Of a stretch of 64,000 nt of DNA, positions 1 to 12,300 are shown piece by piece (the stretch's first letter is position 1; each line of letters begins with the position of its first letter). Made by a program: the position numbers and the translations under genes. This stretch comes from Liolophura sinensis (lineage: Eukaryota; Mollusca; Polyplacophora; Chitonida; Chitonidae), in NCBI RefSeq assembly GCF_032854445.1, contig NC_088300.1, positions 806,001 to 870,000 on the forward strand, read 5' to 3'. The notes beneath the pieces are model-generated. The model was not told the origin of the DNA. It saw nothing but the letters and a program-made list of their open reading frames with translations, and ran no database searches.

Positions 1-269
1 TTCTTGTTGATTTAATGGCAAGATCTTAGTACTTGATAATTAGAGGATAATATATGTGTATGACAGTGTCAATCATTCCACTTTTTTTTGGTTTAGCGAT
101 CAGTATTTGAATGTGTCATCACATAACTTCATGCAGTTTTTCAAACTGCTCAGTCAGGCAAGAAACCGGTATTCACTGAATGACTTGTTAATGAAATATT
201 TTGAAAATCAAAAATTGATTTTTTTTTTTATGTACATTGTATTTCATATATTTGTGATTTGTTTGACAG

Positions 270-344
270 GTACGTCAGATGGCAGCTGTCACCCTCAGCG
301 GGCTGTTACACTGTGACTATCTCACCATGGACAAAGACATTTTG
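270..344 (+). CDS. PSME4: PSME4 exon (third from last)
   Basis: 75 nt, phase 0 to 0, after acceptor TTTGACAG and before donor GTAAGT. Encodes 25 residues beginning [11 protein letters not shown] and ending TMDKDIL, part of a C-terminal HEAT-like repeat. Confidence 0.93.
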
Positions 345-2827
345 GTAAGTTGCTGTCATGGTCATCATATTTATCACATGATTTGTATGTTCTTGGAGTT
401 TTAATTCAATAAGTCCCTTTGTTTCCAGTCAGTATTCTTCTTTTTATCATTTCTCTTTAATAGGCATCATATTTCGGGACAAGTTCTCTTATCTTCATCA
501 GTGTCTGTTTATGTCCTCTTTTATTGCACAACTGGATGTAACCGGTCCAAGACATGATATTGGTACTTGTTGCAACAGTCTGACTGGAAATTATCTTGGT
601 GATAAGTACAAAAGATTGACTGCAGCATTAAAACAAATAAACAGAATCAGAAATCAAGTCTTATGCATTAGTCATAATACATTTAAAGGGAAAAAACTCT
701 TCCTGGAATGTTGTTTTTGATGTCCATGCATAACATACCGATGAGCAAATTGAATTATCTTAATAACTGTGGATGATAGCATGAGCTTTATAGCTTTAAA
801 ACTTATGTACAAAAGCCCTCTGATATGACAAACAGCACATTTCTAAGAAGTGTCCTTACTGCTATGCTAATATACAGGGCTTCGCAGTGATTGTACTACA
901 CGCACAATTCTGTTGTAACAACAACGACATGTTGAACTTATTTTGATCCAAATGAGCTGATAATGCAAATTATAGCTGCCTTTAACATGACCACATAATT
1001 TTACATAAGTATACTGTTTTGTGAGGCTCAGTGTTTCTTCATGACACTTTAAGATTGGTGATTCTAGGACAGGAAAAACTTAGAGATAATTTATGCGTCA
1101 CCCGCACTCTTCTTGTCAAAATGTGTCACATGTTAAAAACTATAACAGTATCATGATAAACAACACACGGACATTCATCACATTAAATTCTTCACAAACA
1201 AAAATAAACTTCATGACTAAGTTCCGTGCACAGGACAGTAAATGTCAAGAGAAGATCAGTCTTGTGTATATTGGTTACATGCACACCTGAGATATCAGGT
1301 TACATGATCCATTATTAACAGAGATCATGGTCATTTTGGTCCTTATAATTTCTCCACAGCATCACTTTGAGAAGTTGAGCAGCACGAAGTTGAAGAAGAG
1401 ACAAAGACAGGCACCCCAGGTGATTGCGCCCACTGAGGCGCTGATCAAGCGGCATGCTGGGGTGCTGGGGCTAAGTGCCTGTGTACAAGCTTACCCGTAT
1501 GATGTCCCAGAGTTCATCCCACAGATCCTGATGGATCTGAGTAACCATGTGAATGACCCTCAGCCCATACAGGTAAGTCTGTGTTGTGTTGGCTGAGATC
1601 TACACACCGAGTACTGCTGATTTCTCACCAGATAGTATGGCTAATGTCTATACAGGTGGTGCAGCTGATTTCTATACAGGTGGTATGGCTGATGTCTATA
1701 CAAGTGGTCTTGCTGATATGTATATAGGTGGTATGGCTGATGTCTGTACAGGTGGTCTTGCTGATTTCTATACAGGCAGTGCAGCTGATTTCTCCACAGG
1801 CAGTGCAGCTGATTTCTCCACCGGCAGTGCAGCTGTTTTCTCCACAGGCGGTGCAGCTGTTTTCTCCACAGGCAGTGCAGATGTTTTCTCCACAGGCAGA
1901 GTAGCTGATTTCTGTACAGGTAGTATAGCTGATTTCTGAACAGGTAGTATGGCTGATTTCTGTACAGGTAGTATGGCTGATATCTGTACAGGTAGTATGG
2001 CTGATTTCTGTACAGGTAGTATAGCTGATATCTGTACAGGCAGTATGGCTGATATCTGTACAGGTAGTATAGCTGATATCTGTACAGGTAGTATGGCTGA
2101 TTTCTGTACAGGTAGTATAGCTGATATCTGTACAGGTAGTATGGCTGATTTCTGTACAGGTAGTATAGCTGATATCTGTACAGGTAGTATGGCTGATTTC
2201 TGTACAGGTAGTATAGCTGATATCTGTACAGGTAGTATGGCTGATTTCTGTACAGGCAGTATGGCTGATATCTGTACAGGTAGTATAGCTGATATCTGTA
2301 CAGGTAGTTTGGCTGATTTCTGTACAGGTAGTATAGCTGATTTCTATTTAGCTACATGTTCATACACAATATAGTCACATGTAGGCTGCTGGAAATACTG
2401 GCTAATTTCTTTAGAACTTCCTCCCTGGCCGTATGTGGGAAGGTCTGGCAGCAACCTGCAGACAGTTGTGGCTTTCCCCCACCATATTGCTGGTCGCCGT
2501 CGTATGAGTGAAATATTCTTGAGTACGGCGTAAAACACCAGTCAAATATATAAATAAATAAATTTCTGTAGGACTGATGAGGCAGTTTGAATTGAGCTGG
2601 GTACTGATTATACATGTATATATGCATGTGGCTTTGTATGGAAGTCTATCCTCAGGTGACATATCCCAGCTACAATATTTCTACTGTTGCAGTTAACGGT
2701 GAAGAAAACGCTGTCCAATTTCCGGCGGACTCATCATGATAACTGGCATGATCACAAACAGAAGTTCACAGATGATCAGTTGGTCATCTTGACTGACCTC
2801 CTGGTTTCTCCTAACTACTATGCATAA
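270..2827 (+). CDS. PSME4: Proteasome activator complex subunit 4 (PA200), C-terminal end, 3 exons
   Basis: The last three coding exons are 270-344, 1360-1572 and 2693-2827; all introns are phase 0 with GT-AG ends, and the earlier exons lie left of the window. They encode 140 residues. Recognisable PA200 words are [57 protein letters not shown] and [16 protein letters not shown]. The protein ends in NYYA, the conserved C-terminal YYA tail with which PA200/Blm10 docks in the alpha-ring of the 20S core and opens its gate. PA200 is a nuclear HEAT-repeat activator linked in other animals to acetyl-histone turnover and DNA repair. The gene converges with the nucleoside transporter gene. The second intron holds a 24-bp minisatellite and a SINE remnant. 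The identification is very secure. Confidence 0.95.
1360..1572 (+). CDS. PSME4: PSME4 exon (second from last)
   Basis: 213 nt, phase 0 to 0, after acceptor TCTCCACAG and before donor GTAAGT. Encodes 71 residues from [11 protein letters not shown] through a basic linker (KKRQRQ) to the conserved NDPQPIQ. Confidence 0.95.
1612..2347. repeat. 24-bp minisatellite, about 30 copies, PSME4 last intron
   Basis: The unit contains GTATGGCTGATATCTGTACA, with diverged copies at the left and nearly identical ones at the right. It starts about 40 nt after the donor at 1573. Every unit carries the word TACAG-GTAGT, which resembles both a 3' splice site and a donor. The unit is a multiple of three, so reading frames stay open (TGSMADFC repeats), but this is not a coding region. 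Confidence 0.93.
2415..2565 (+). mobile_element. SINE family 1, 3' part, tRNA-derived type
   Basis: Shares the tail words CGTATGAGTGAAATATTC and GTACGGCGTAAAACACCA with the full copy at 29398, then ends in a TAAA-rich tract. The tRNA-like head is missing. It lies in the last PSME4 intron. Confidence 0.8.
2693..2827 (+). CDS. PSME4: PSME4 last coding exon
   Basis: 135 nt including TAA, after acceptor CTGTTGCAG. Encodes 44 residues from [12 protein letters not shown] to the terminal SPNYYA. The YYA end is the gate-opening tail of this family. Confidence 0.96.
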   Translation, partial: LTVKKTLSNFRRTHHDNWHDHKQKFTDDQLVILTDLLVSPNYYA

Positions 2828-4440
2828 ACTGAACAGTTGAGTGCCAGGTGAGTGCTGCTGACCAGTCATGGAGGCCTGATTCATTAACAAGGTTTTTACA
2901 TCAGAGAAAGCTTGCAAATTGAAAATGTAGTTGATAATAATTGAATTGTAAATCCATACCATATTTTACACAGTGTTGTAACTTGGAATTAAGTTTTTGC
3001 AAAGAAGTAATTTGTGGCTTGGTGGCATTTCTTAGAATGTGTTAAACTGTGCGGCATCATTGACTTGACCATATGTCAAGTGATGAAGAAAAAAAGAGTG
3101 ATAAATTTTTTTTATCCTTTTAAGTTTTTGTGTGGAAATATTAATTGTACGCTAATAATTCTCATAGAGGAGAAAGGGCACACTCATGCTAAATAGATGC
3201 AAGATATATTTCAGAGTTTCATATCTTCTCATGTAAACAGTAAAGGTTGTGCCATTTTAATTTTTTTTTTTTTTTTTTTTTTTTTTTTCAGAATGAAATT
3301 AGGAGATGAAATTAGGCAGTTGAGATTTATGTCTCCAGTGATTAAGTCAGTAGTAAGAGAGACAAAGCCTTCTCACTAGTGGGATCTGCCATAACTGATG
3401 ACAATACTGCCATATACCGTTACTCTACAATGTATCTCCCAAAAGAGGACATATTTTCGGTGTAATTTAATCAACATATACATGTATATAAACAGTTTGT
3501 GAGATGATTCGTTTTTTTGAGTGAACCTGTATTTTACCCAGATATTTCCAGCATTGGATGGACTGTTCTTTATTATTTAATGAGAGTACTGAATTGTGTA
3601 CTGAGAGTACTTGTGTCCTGGGAGTACTCCATTGTGTACTGCCATGTGTAATAGTTGGCAGAGAATCCAGATATGGTATTGAAGATCTGCTGTTGCAACT
3701 CCTCAGTCAAAGTTTCTCTCCAACATATTGGATACCAGTTATATTGGTGTCAGTCCTTATATTGGTCCATACATTGTGTTGGGTGTCACATTGTTATTCA
3801 GTTCCTGCTACACCCACAATACATTGTGAGACTTGTTTGCAACCTTACCGTTGACATGTGTAAATAGGATGGCTTAGGGGGTGATTATTTTGCTGTTTAC
3901 ATTATTTTACGACTTTGGTGAGTATACAATACAGTGTCTGTGTAATTAGAAGCTTGTAATGGTTGTGTTAGGCTGTAACATGGATATGCTGTGTCTGTAA
4001 CACACAAGGATATACTGTGTTAGAGTGGTATTCTGGTGTGTTACACATCCTCGTGGTACTATAGCGGCTTGGTGTATTATAACACACTGGGCTGATCACA
4101 GCATTTGTATCACATTATAATTGTCCAGTGTGCATTGTCAGCAACCTCTGCCTCATTGTTAAGTATGTCATCGAACTTCGGGATAATTTATTTAGTAATA
4201 AATATATATATATATATAGCCCAGCTGGGTTTAATGGATGATGCACTCATTTGTGCAGTAATTGCCTTTGTAATACATACATGTACATCGATCACTATAG
4301 TTTTATTATTACAGGTTTTAAGTACTTGCGACTGCTTGTATATTATAAATAATACAGAAGTCTATATGCAATACTGGAGGCTATTATTATGTACGAGATG
4401 TTTTGTATCTGTGTGTAGCAGTACATTGCCCGTTATGGTG
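2828..4440. other. PSME4 3' flank / probable 3'UTR
   Basis: No further exon was recognised. It holds a poly-T tract (about 3260-3288) and an AT dinucleotide run near 4198-4218 whose left edge includes AATAAA (4198-4203), a possible but unproven polyadenylation signal. Confidence 0.4.
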
Positions 4441-4990
4441 CCCTGACCTGGGTTACTGGCGAAGTCTGTGTCAGCTGTCAGAATGGAGCTGGTGGGCTCA
4501 TTGCCAGGCCCTGACCTGGGTTACTGGTGAAGTCTGTGTCAGCTGTCAGAATGGAGCTGGTGGGCTCATTGCCAGGCCCTGACCTGGGTTACTGGCGAAG
4601 TCTGTGTCAGCTGTCAGAATGGAGCTGGTGGGCTCATTGCCAGGCCCTGACCTGGGTTACTGGCGAAGTCTGTGTCAGCTGTCAGAATGGAGCTGGTGGG
4701 CTCATTGCCAGGCCCTGACCTGGGTTACTGGTGAAGTCTGTGTCAGCTGTCAGAATGGAGCTGGTGGGCTCATTGCCAGGCCCTGACCTGGGTTACTGGT
4801 GAAGTCTGTGTCAGCTGTCAGAAAGGTGCTGGTGGGTTCATTTCCAGGCCCTGTTATGGTGCCCTGACCTGGATTACTGGTGAAGTCTTTGTCAGCTGTC
4901 AGAATGGTGCTGGTGGGTTCATTGCCAGGCCCTGTTATGGTGCCCTGACCTGGGTTACTGGTGAAGTCTGTGTCACAGAATGTTGCTGTT
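4441..4990. repeat. 68-bp tandem repeat, about 8 copies
   Basis: Units start with CCCTGACCTGGGTTACTGG at 4441, 4509, 4577, 4645, 4713 and 4781. The last copies carry a short insertion (CTGTTATGGTG) and are more diverged. Intergenic, between the convergent PSME4 and transporter genes. Confidence 0.93.
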
Positions 4991-7153
4991 GGGTTGGCCT
5001 CAGGTAACAGAAATGCCAGGGAATTGATTGAGAGCATATTGTGGCCTGACACAGGTAGTAATTGTTGGTGAAAGTGAAGTGTTCATTTCTGATCACAAAA
5101 TGTATCCAAAACTAAAATGCCTCCATAGAAATAGAACTCCATCAAAACAATTTCTTGATTTTTGTGTAAATATAAACAAGGGTGATGTAAGCTTCACAAT
5201 CAAAGTAGATCAGTGGATCAAAATAATGGCTGACAAAAGTGAATGTGATTGATCGCAGCTACGAAATGTTAAATCTTGTTAGATTTAGTAGTTCTTGTTT
5301 GATTACATCGTTATGGGTGATTTTGCTTTTATTGGTATTTCTACCTTTTTTGTTTATTTGGACTTGAGGATATTTGCAGTTTTGTCTGTAAAAAAATTTT
5401 TTTTTTAACATGTTGGAATGGAGTTTGATTCTACACATTCAGCATGTTCTGAAAGCCAGTGAAGAGTGTTAGACTTGTGGCCATTTTTTTTATACGGTTT
5501 TTGGTAACCATTTTATGTTAAAAGCACATAGTCTGCAGCAGTTTTAATTGTATACCATTCTTTGGCTTTTTATTGCTTTCTAAATGTTTTGAAATCTTGA
5601 AGTCTTTTATTGACAGTTGATTGCCATTGCTTAAAAAAAAAATATTCAAGTTGTATTTTATAAGCATTTATTTCTGAATGGTGTCAACTTTGTGATGATA
5701 GGTAGACACTGTGATCAAGCTACCTGTTAACCCCTCCCTGCCCAACCCCAAATACCTAGTACAGGTACCTTTGTCCCCTGTATTAATCTCTTTTCCTACA
5801 CCACAGCTTAAATGGTGGGCTTTTGACCAGTTGTTCCAAGGTACCAATATGTTTTGTATGAATGTACAGATAGTAATTAAGTTGTTTGCATAGTAATTGA
5901 ATGTTGGTGTTCTGACTGGATTGTCTATGGTAGCTCATTTGTCTACATTCAGTGTGGGAACATTCCACTGGTAGCATGTAAGACATAATCAACCTGCTTT
6001 TCCCCATCCAGTATTTCTCCCAACTGCTGTCCTGTATTACACTACTACAGGTGCACTACTTGAATGTATTATTTCAAGGGGGTTTGTGGGAAGGTGAGAT
6101 AATCATTGAATCCTCCCACAAGTGAAGGTTACACTGACATGTTCAGTTTGGGTGTTAACAGTGGTTGTGTTTGGATGAGTGCCAAAATAAACAAAGATTA
6201 TATACTTCCCATGTAACATTTACTAAAAATTACCCATTTTTATCATGTATCCAAACAAATTAAACAGATGTGTATATTTATTGGAATTAGGATGCTTGTT
6301 TGTTACTGGTATAGATATGTAAATGTAGTTGGTGTCTTTGGGAAACAAAAAACATAACAAATGTACTGGCTAAGTTGGTTTTCTCACGTCACGAGATTTG
6401 TAATGGAGTAATTAGCCTCCATGTCAGTCAGGAATAATGGTACTTTGCCAGATAATCACACTCAGCTTTAATTTTTTTGAATTGAATGTTTCTTCACCGT
6501 ACATAAATAAATGTATAATGACATACCTCGTAAATGGCGGGAATAAAGTCGGAGGGACTTGTTTTATCCCTGACTCATTATTATCAAATAATAATAATAC
6601 ATACTTGGTGAGGAGCGATAATTATTGGATAATTAATATTTAATTAATAATTGTTAATGATTATTTATAACTTGGTTTTAAGGTTAGTGCTGTTGCAGAC
6701 CCTGGTTTATGGCGTGCTGACATAGGCCACACAGGTGCAGGCTACAGTTTTGCCCGGAATGTCAAGAACAAAAGCACTGACAACACATCCCCAAATTGAA
6801 TTTTTGTGCCAATATGCTCCAAACATGTGAAGTAATATGACCCACAATATTCACTCAATTTCGACGTCCGTAAAATATTCTTTTCTGTCCAGTTTTCAAA
6901 TACAACTTTATCAGTGCAAAATAAAACCCTCCAAGTTTCCATTAATTCTTCCACAAAGAAAGACTGACCTCTAAAATCAGGAAAGACTGACCAAGGTCAA
7001 GATCAAAAGATATTGTTTCTGCACTGTGGCAGGCATGTTCAGTTCCCATAGAGAGCTACCTCATCCGTATTTCCTCCAACTTGACACAGGTCATTTCCTA
7101 AACCTCACTCATGTGCACATGTGCAACACTCGTATAGAGACCTTTAGACATGC
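4991..7153. other. Intergenic region, no gene recognised
   Basis: AT-rich unique sequence with no exon-like ORF, splice pair or protein similarity that I can support on either strand. Confidence 0.4.
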
Positions 7154-7285
7154 AGGGGCCTCGGTGGCCCAGTGGTTAGTGCAGCGCAATGCCCCAGGAG
7201 TCTCAAACGAATGCGGTATCTGTGTGTTAAGTTCAGCTCATGCTGGCTTCCTCTCTGGCTGTACGTGGTAAGGTTTGCCAGCAAC
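7154..7285 (+). mobile_element. SINE family 1, 5' (tRNA-like) part
   Basis: Begins GGGGCCTCGGTGGCCCAGTG, matching the tRNA-like head of the full SINE at 29398, and runs through the shared GCTCATGCTGGCTTCCTCTC word before being lost. Truncated at its 3' end and lacks an A tail. Confidence 0.75.
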
Positions 7286-8589
7286 CATAACAAAAACACA
7301 CTAAGTTTAAGCATATTATTTTATAGATGCATTGATAAGAAACATTGAAGATATACAATAATAAAATATCTTATTAAAGACCCGCGCAAATTTATTTAAA
7401 ACATGTCAATAATTCCAGTCTCTCATAATGTTATTATGCTCTCAAACTTTCCAGGTATCCTGGTAAAACATTGCACAATGACATATATGTACATGTAGAT
7501 AGACCACCCATTTGACAAACTGTGACAGGTGACAGTTACACTCAAGGTAGAGATAACTAGCATCAATATTAATAGTAAATATACCATAACCATGGTGATT
7601 CAGCAATATGCACATCTCAATACTCTTGAGAACTAGATCCAGAGATCTACAACATGTGACATTTCCCTAACTACTGGACATTTTCACACGAAAGAAGGCA
7701 TTAATACATGTAGATGTAATTTCACTACTGCAGAATGCAGAAAATAAAATATTTTGAATATGAGAACCACAATAAAACACATGCTCATATTTCCCCATTT
7801 TCAGATCTAATCTTCTTCCAACATTCACTCTTCCACATACAAGTACATGTACATAAAGCTTTAACTCAGACTGGGAGATGAAGTTACATGACATCCACAC
7901 AAACTTGGGTGACCAAACTCAATTGCAATTTAGACAAACTTGGAAATAAACCCTGGAACAACTGTAAAGAACACATACAGATGTGAAAGATGAGAGCATA
8001 CTGCTCTCTTCCAGAACCTACCTCTTTTAAGACAACACGTTACATGATAAGCCATCTTGTTCAATGGTTGTGTCTAAAGCTGTTGCCAGATTTAAGTATT
8101 TCAAGCACATTATTGGCTAACTGTCCCAAGCAAATTATTGGCTAACTGTCCCAAGCAGATTATTGGCTATTTGTCCCAAGCAAATACTGCTTCTACAAGC
8201 TTGAGCTCTAAATGTGGTGGAAAGTCCACTAATACCAAAATGTGAGAAAAACGATCACAGTTTACAATGTCTATGCATAGACTACTAAATTAAACATACC
8301 AATTTTTAAGTCACAGCTGAGGGTTTGAACACAAGGCAGCAATACAGCACAAACACAAAATATTTTCTTTTTGTAAACGTACCTGTACAGTCTGACAACA
8401 CCTCAATATCATGAATCAAACTCAGTCTCGCTAAAGGTACGGAATGTTAAGTGTTCTAGATATTTCATGTATATCTGGTATAAAAATGTTCATGTACAAC
8501 AAAATATTAATAGTTCCAGTTAAAGCTACTCTGATACAAGTAATAGTGATTTTAAGCACTTCAAGACAGATAGCAGAATCGATAACCAA
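7286..8589 (-). other. Probable 3'UTR/3' flank of the nucleoside transporter gene
   Basis: No coding exon was recognised. On the minus strand an AATAAA (plus-strand TTTATT, 7391-7396) is a candidate polyadenylation signal for the transporter. Three short copies of a word containing TTATTGGCTA occur near 8110-8170. Confidence 0.3.
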
Positions 8590-9065
8590 ACATGTAAGGA
8601 TTCTGGTACATGTCTGCATCCTTGCTCCATGTCTGCATCCTTGCATGGTACATGTCTGTGTGCTTGCTCAAGGACAGGTCATAGCATGGTACATGTCTTC
8701 ATCCTTGCTACAAGGCAGGTCCTAGCATGGTACATGTCTGCATCCTTGCTCCATGTCTGCATCCTTGCATGGTACATGTCTGCGTTCTTGCTCAAGGACA
8801 GGTCCTAGCATGGTACACATCTGCATCCTTGCTCCAGGACAGGTCCTAGCAAAGGTACATGTCTTCATCCTTGCTCCAGGACAGGTCCTAGCAAAGGTAC
8901 ATGTCTGCGTGCTTGGTCCAGGATTGGTCCTACCATGGTGCATATCTGCATCCTTGCTCCTGGAAAGGTCCTAGCATCATACATGTCAGCTTCCTTGCTC
9001 CAGGGCAGGTTCTAGCATGATACATGTTAGCTTCCTTGCTCCAGTGCAAGTCCTATCATCATACA
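8590..9065. repeat. About 41-bp tandem repeat, about 11 copies
   Basis: Degenerate units built on GGTACATGTCTGCATCCTTG and CAGGTCCTAGCA. It lies just 3' of the transporter stop codon, so it may be transcribed in that gene's 3'UTR. Confidence 0.88.
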
Positions 9066-9204
9066 TGTTTGCGTCAACTGTCCTTGTTCAACCCTGGGTC
9101 AGGCCATGGTAAAAACACTTCCTGGGTAGGTGTTCAGCATAAAGAGGTATCAGATGTATAAATGTCTCGCCCACAGGAGTGGAGGCTACAGAGTGAAGCA
9201 AGTG

Positions 9205-9315
9205 TCATATAGCCTTGACAAGTCCTAATGACATGAGTGAACCAGCCCTAGACCAGCAGCAATGAACACAGCCATCCACGCCCCGGTACGCTCTGCAAAA
9301 TGTGGCGGAATTTTT
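9205..9315 (-). CDS. SLC29A: ENT coding exon 13 (TM11, C-terminus), apparent 1-nt frameshift
   Basis: After acceptor TTTTTCAG. Phase 2 gives [20 protein letters not shown] then GLGLVHSCH and TAG at 9227-9225. The next frame, from about 9250 on, reads [12 protein letters not shown] and stops at 9207-9205, which is the expected ENT ending (human ENT1 has GAVFSFLFRAIV at this position). The plus-strand run AACC near 9240-9243 would need one more C. Either a base is missing from the assembly or the gene ends in a truncated helix. Confidence 0.82.
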   Translation of the reverse strand, partial: KNSATFCRAYRGVDGCVHCCWSRAGSLMSLGLVKAI

Positions 9316-12300
9316 CTGAAAAACAAAACAAGAAAACATTATAACAGATAAAAAAAATAATTGCAGTCCTGCAGAAATATGGCTTAAGCAGCTCTCCATG
9401 TACGTATGTATACGTTTAGTGTTAATGCGCCTAACAATTTTCCATATGACCACGAGGAGTCGTTAAATGTGTGTACATATACTGTGCGAGTCCATGGTGC
9501 CAAAGTGCTGCCGACGCTGAAGTATCATGCCGAAGACACCAGGCATGACACCCCACCCATTCACATTACACTGACACCGGGCCAACCAGTCCCTGTTTCC
9601 TTGCTCTAATCTCTCAGTGTTGAGCGCCAAGCAAGTACCATCTACTTGTGCCATTAAGTCTGTGGTATGACCCGACCCGGGTTTGATTCCCAGGTCTCCC
9701 TACTTTGAGGCAGACGCTCTAATCATTAGGCCACCAAAGCGATCAGCGTAAACACATAGGACAAAGTGTAAACAGCTGCTTTGTTGTTGTTACAGCAGAG
9801 TTTCCTATACAACAATGAAAGTAACAGATATGTTGTGTGTGCAGAGTTCATGTACAACAATAAAAGTGACAGATATGCTGTGTGCAGAGTTCCTGTACAA
9901 CAATGAAAGTGACCAGATATGCTGTGTGTGCAGAGTTCCCTGTGCAACAATGAAAGTGACAGAGATGCTGTGTGTACAGAGTTCCTGTACAACAATAAAA
10001 GTGACAGATATGCTGTGTGTGCAGATTTCCTGTGCAACAATGAAAGTGACAGAGATGCTGTGTGCAGAGTTCCTGTGAACAATGAAAGTGACAGAGATGC
10101 TGTGTGTGCAGAGTTCCTGTACAACAATAAAAGTGACAGATATGCTGTGTGCAGAGTCCTGTGCAACAATGAAAGTGACAGAGATGCTGTGTGTGCAGAG
10201 TTCATATACAACAATGAAAGTGACAGAGATGTTTGTGTGTGCAGAGTTCATATACAACAATGAAAGTGACAGATATGCTGTGTGTGCAGAGTTTCCTATA
10301 CAACAATGAAAGTGACAGATATGCTGTGTGCAGAGTTCCTGTGCAACAATGAAAGTGACAGAGATGCTGTGTGCAGAGTTCATATACAACAATGAAAGTG
10401 ACAGATATGCTGTGTGTGCAGAGTTCCTATACAACAATGAAAATGACAGATATGCTGTGTGCAGAGTTCCTGTACAACAATGAAAGTCACAGAGATGCTG
10501 TGTGTGCAGAGTTCCTGTACAACAATAAAGTGACAGATATGCTGTGTGCAGAGTTCCTGTGCAACAATGAAAGTGACAGATATGCTGTGTGCAGAGTTCC
10601 TGTACAACAATAAAAGTGACAGATATGCTGTGTGTGCAGAGCTTCTGTGCAACAATGAAAGTGACAGAGATGCTGTGTGTGCAGAGTTCCTGTGCAACAA
10701 TGAAAGTGACAGAGATGCTGTGTGCAGAGTTCCTGTACAACAATGAAAGTGACAGATATGCTGTGTGTGCAGAGTTCCTATACAACAATGAAATGACAGA
10801 TATGCTGTGTGCAGAGTTCCTGTACAACAATGAAAGTGGCAGAGATGCTGTGTGTGCAGAGTTCCTGTGCAACAATAAAAGTGACAGATATGCTGTGTGC
10901 AGAGTTCCTGTACAACAATAAAAGTGACAGATATGCTGTGTGTGCAGAGCTTCTGTGCAACAATGAAAGTGACAGAGATGCTGTGTGCAGAGTTCCTGTG
11001 CAACAATGAAAGTGACAGAGATGCTGTGTGTGCAGAGTTCCTGTACAACAATAAAAGTGACAGATATGCTGTGTGCAGAGTTCCTGTGCAACAATGAAAG
11101 TGACAGATATGCTGTGTGTGCAGAGTTCCTGTGCAACAATGAAAGTGGACAGATATGCTGTGTGCAGAGTTCCTGTACAACAATGAAAGTGACAGAGATG
11201 CTGTGTGTGCAGAGTCCCTGTGCAACAATGACAGTGACAGAGATGCTGTGTGTGCAGAGCTCCTGTACAAAATGAAAGTAACAGATATGCTGTGTGTGCA
11301 GAGTTCCTATACAACAATTAAACTGACAGATATGCTATTTGTGCAGAGTTCCTATAAAACAATGAAAGTGACAAATATGTTGCCCAGTGAGGAGAGATAT
11401 GCTGCCCACTAAGGACAGATATGTTGCCCACTGAGGAGAGATATGCTGCCTACTTAAGACAGACATGTTGCCCACTGAGGTGAGATATGCTGCCCACTGA
11501 GGTGAGATATGCTGCCCACTGAGGACAGATATGTTGCCCACTGAGGAGAGATATGCTGCCCACTGAGGGCAGACATGTTGCCCACTGAGAAGAGATATGC
11601 TGCCTACTGAGGAGAGATATGCTGCCCACTGAGGACAGATATGCTGAACACTGAGGACAGATATGCTGCCACTGAGGGCAGATATGTTGCCCACTGAGAA
11701 GAGATATGCTGCCCACTGAGGTCAGATATGCTGCTCACTGAGGGCAGAGGGCAGACATGTTGCCCACTGAGGGCAGACATGTTGCCCACTGAGAGAGATA
11801 TGCTGCCTACTGAGGAGAGATATGCTGCCAACCACAGGGGTTCATAGAAGTCGTCTGACGAGCTGGTATTCAGTCCATCGATTGAATAAAAAAACTCATT
11901 AAGTGGCTATACTTATTCAATTTGAGGTTGTTTTTTGCACGAAATATTCAAAACTCAATTTGAACATATCCAAAGTTCCCCGAAGCAACATGTATACGTT
12001 ACAAATTATCTCCCTTTTATGGAAATTTTCATAACCCTCTGCATTTATTTGATATAAGAAAGCAATTTTTGGAAGTGGAGGGGTGTATGAAATCAAACAT
12101 GATACATAGTAAGCTCCTTTGGTTTCTGCCAAGTTGATCATCACAAATAATTTGACCTACTTCAGTTTCCCGATCATTCTGTTTTTGACATTAGAGTAAA
12201 GCGAGGTGACTGCATGTGAGTGCATGCCATCTGCCTGGGTTTCCTCCCCCTGACGTCAGGTGGCACTAATATCTTCAGCTCCTTTCAAGGCAAGCATGTA

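Noticed and set aside
9805-11139. 444-codon minus-strand open frame and several shorter overlapping ones
   Set aside because: Translation of the 43/45-bp array in the last transporter intron; low-complexity [10 protein letters not shown] repeats.
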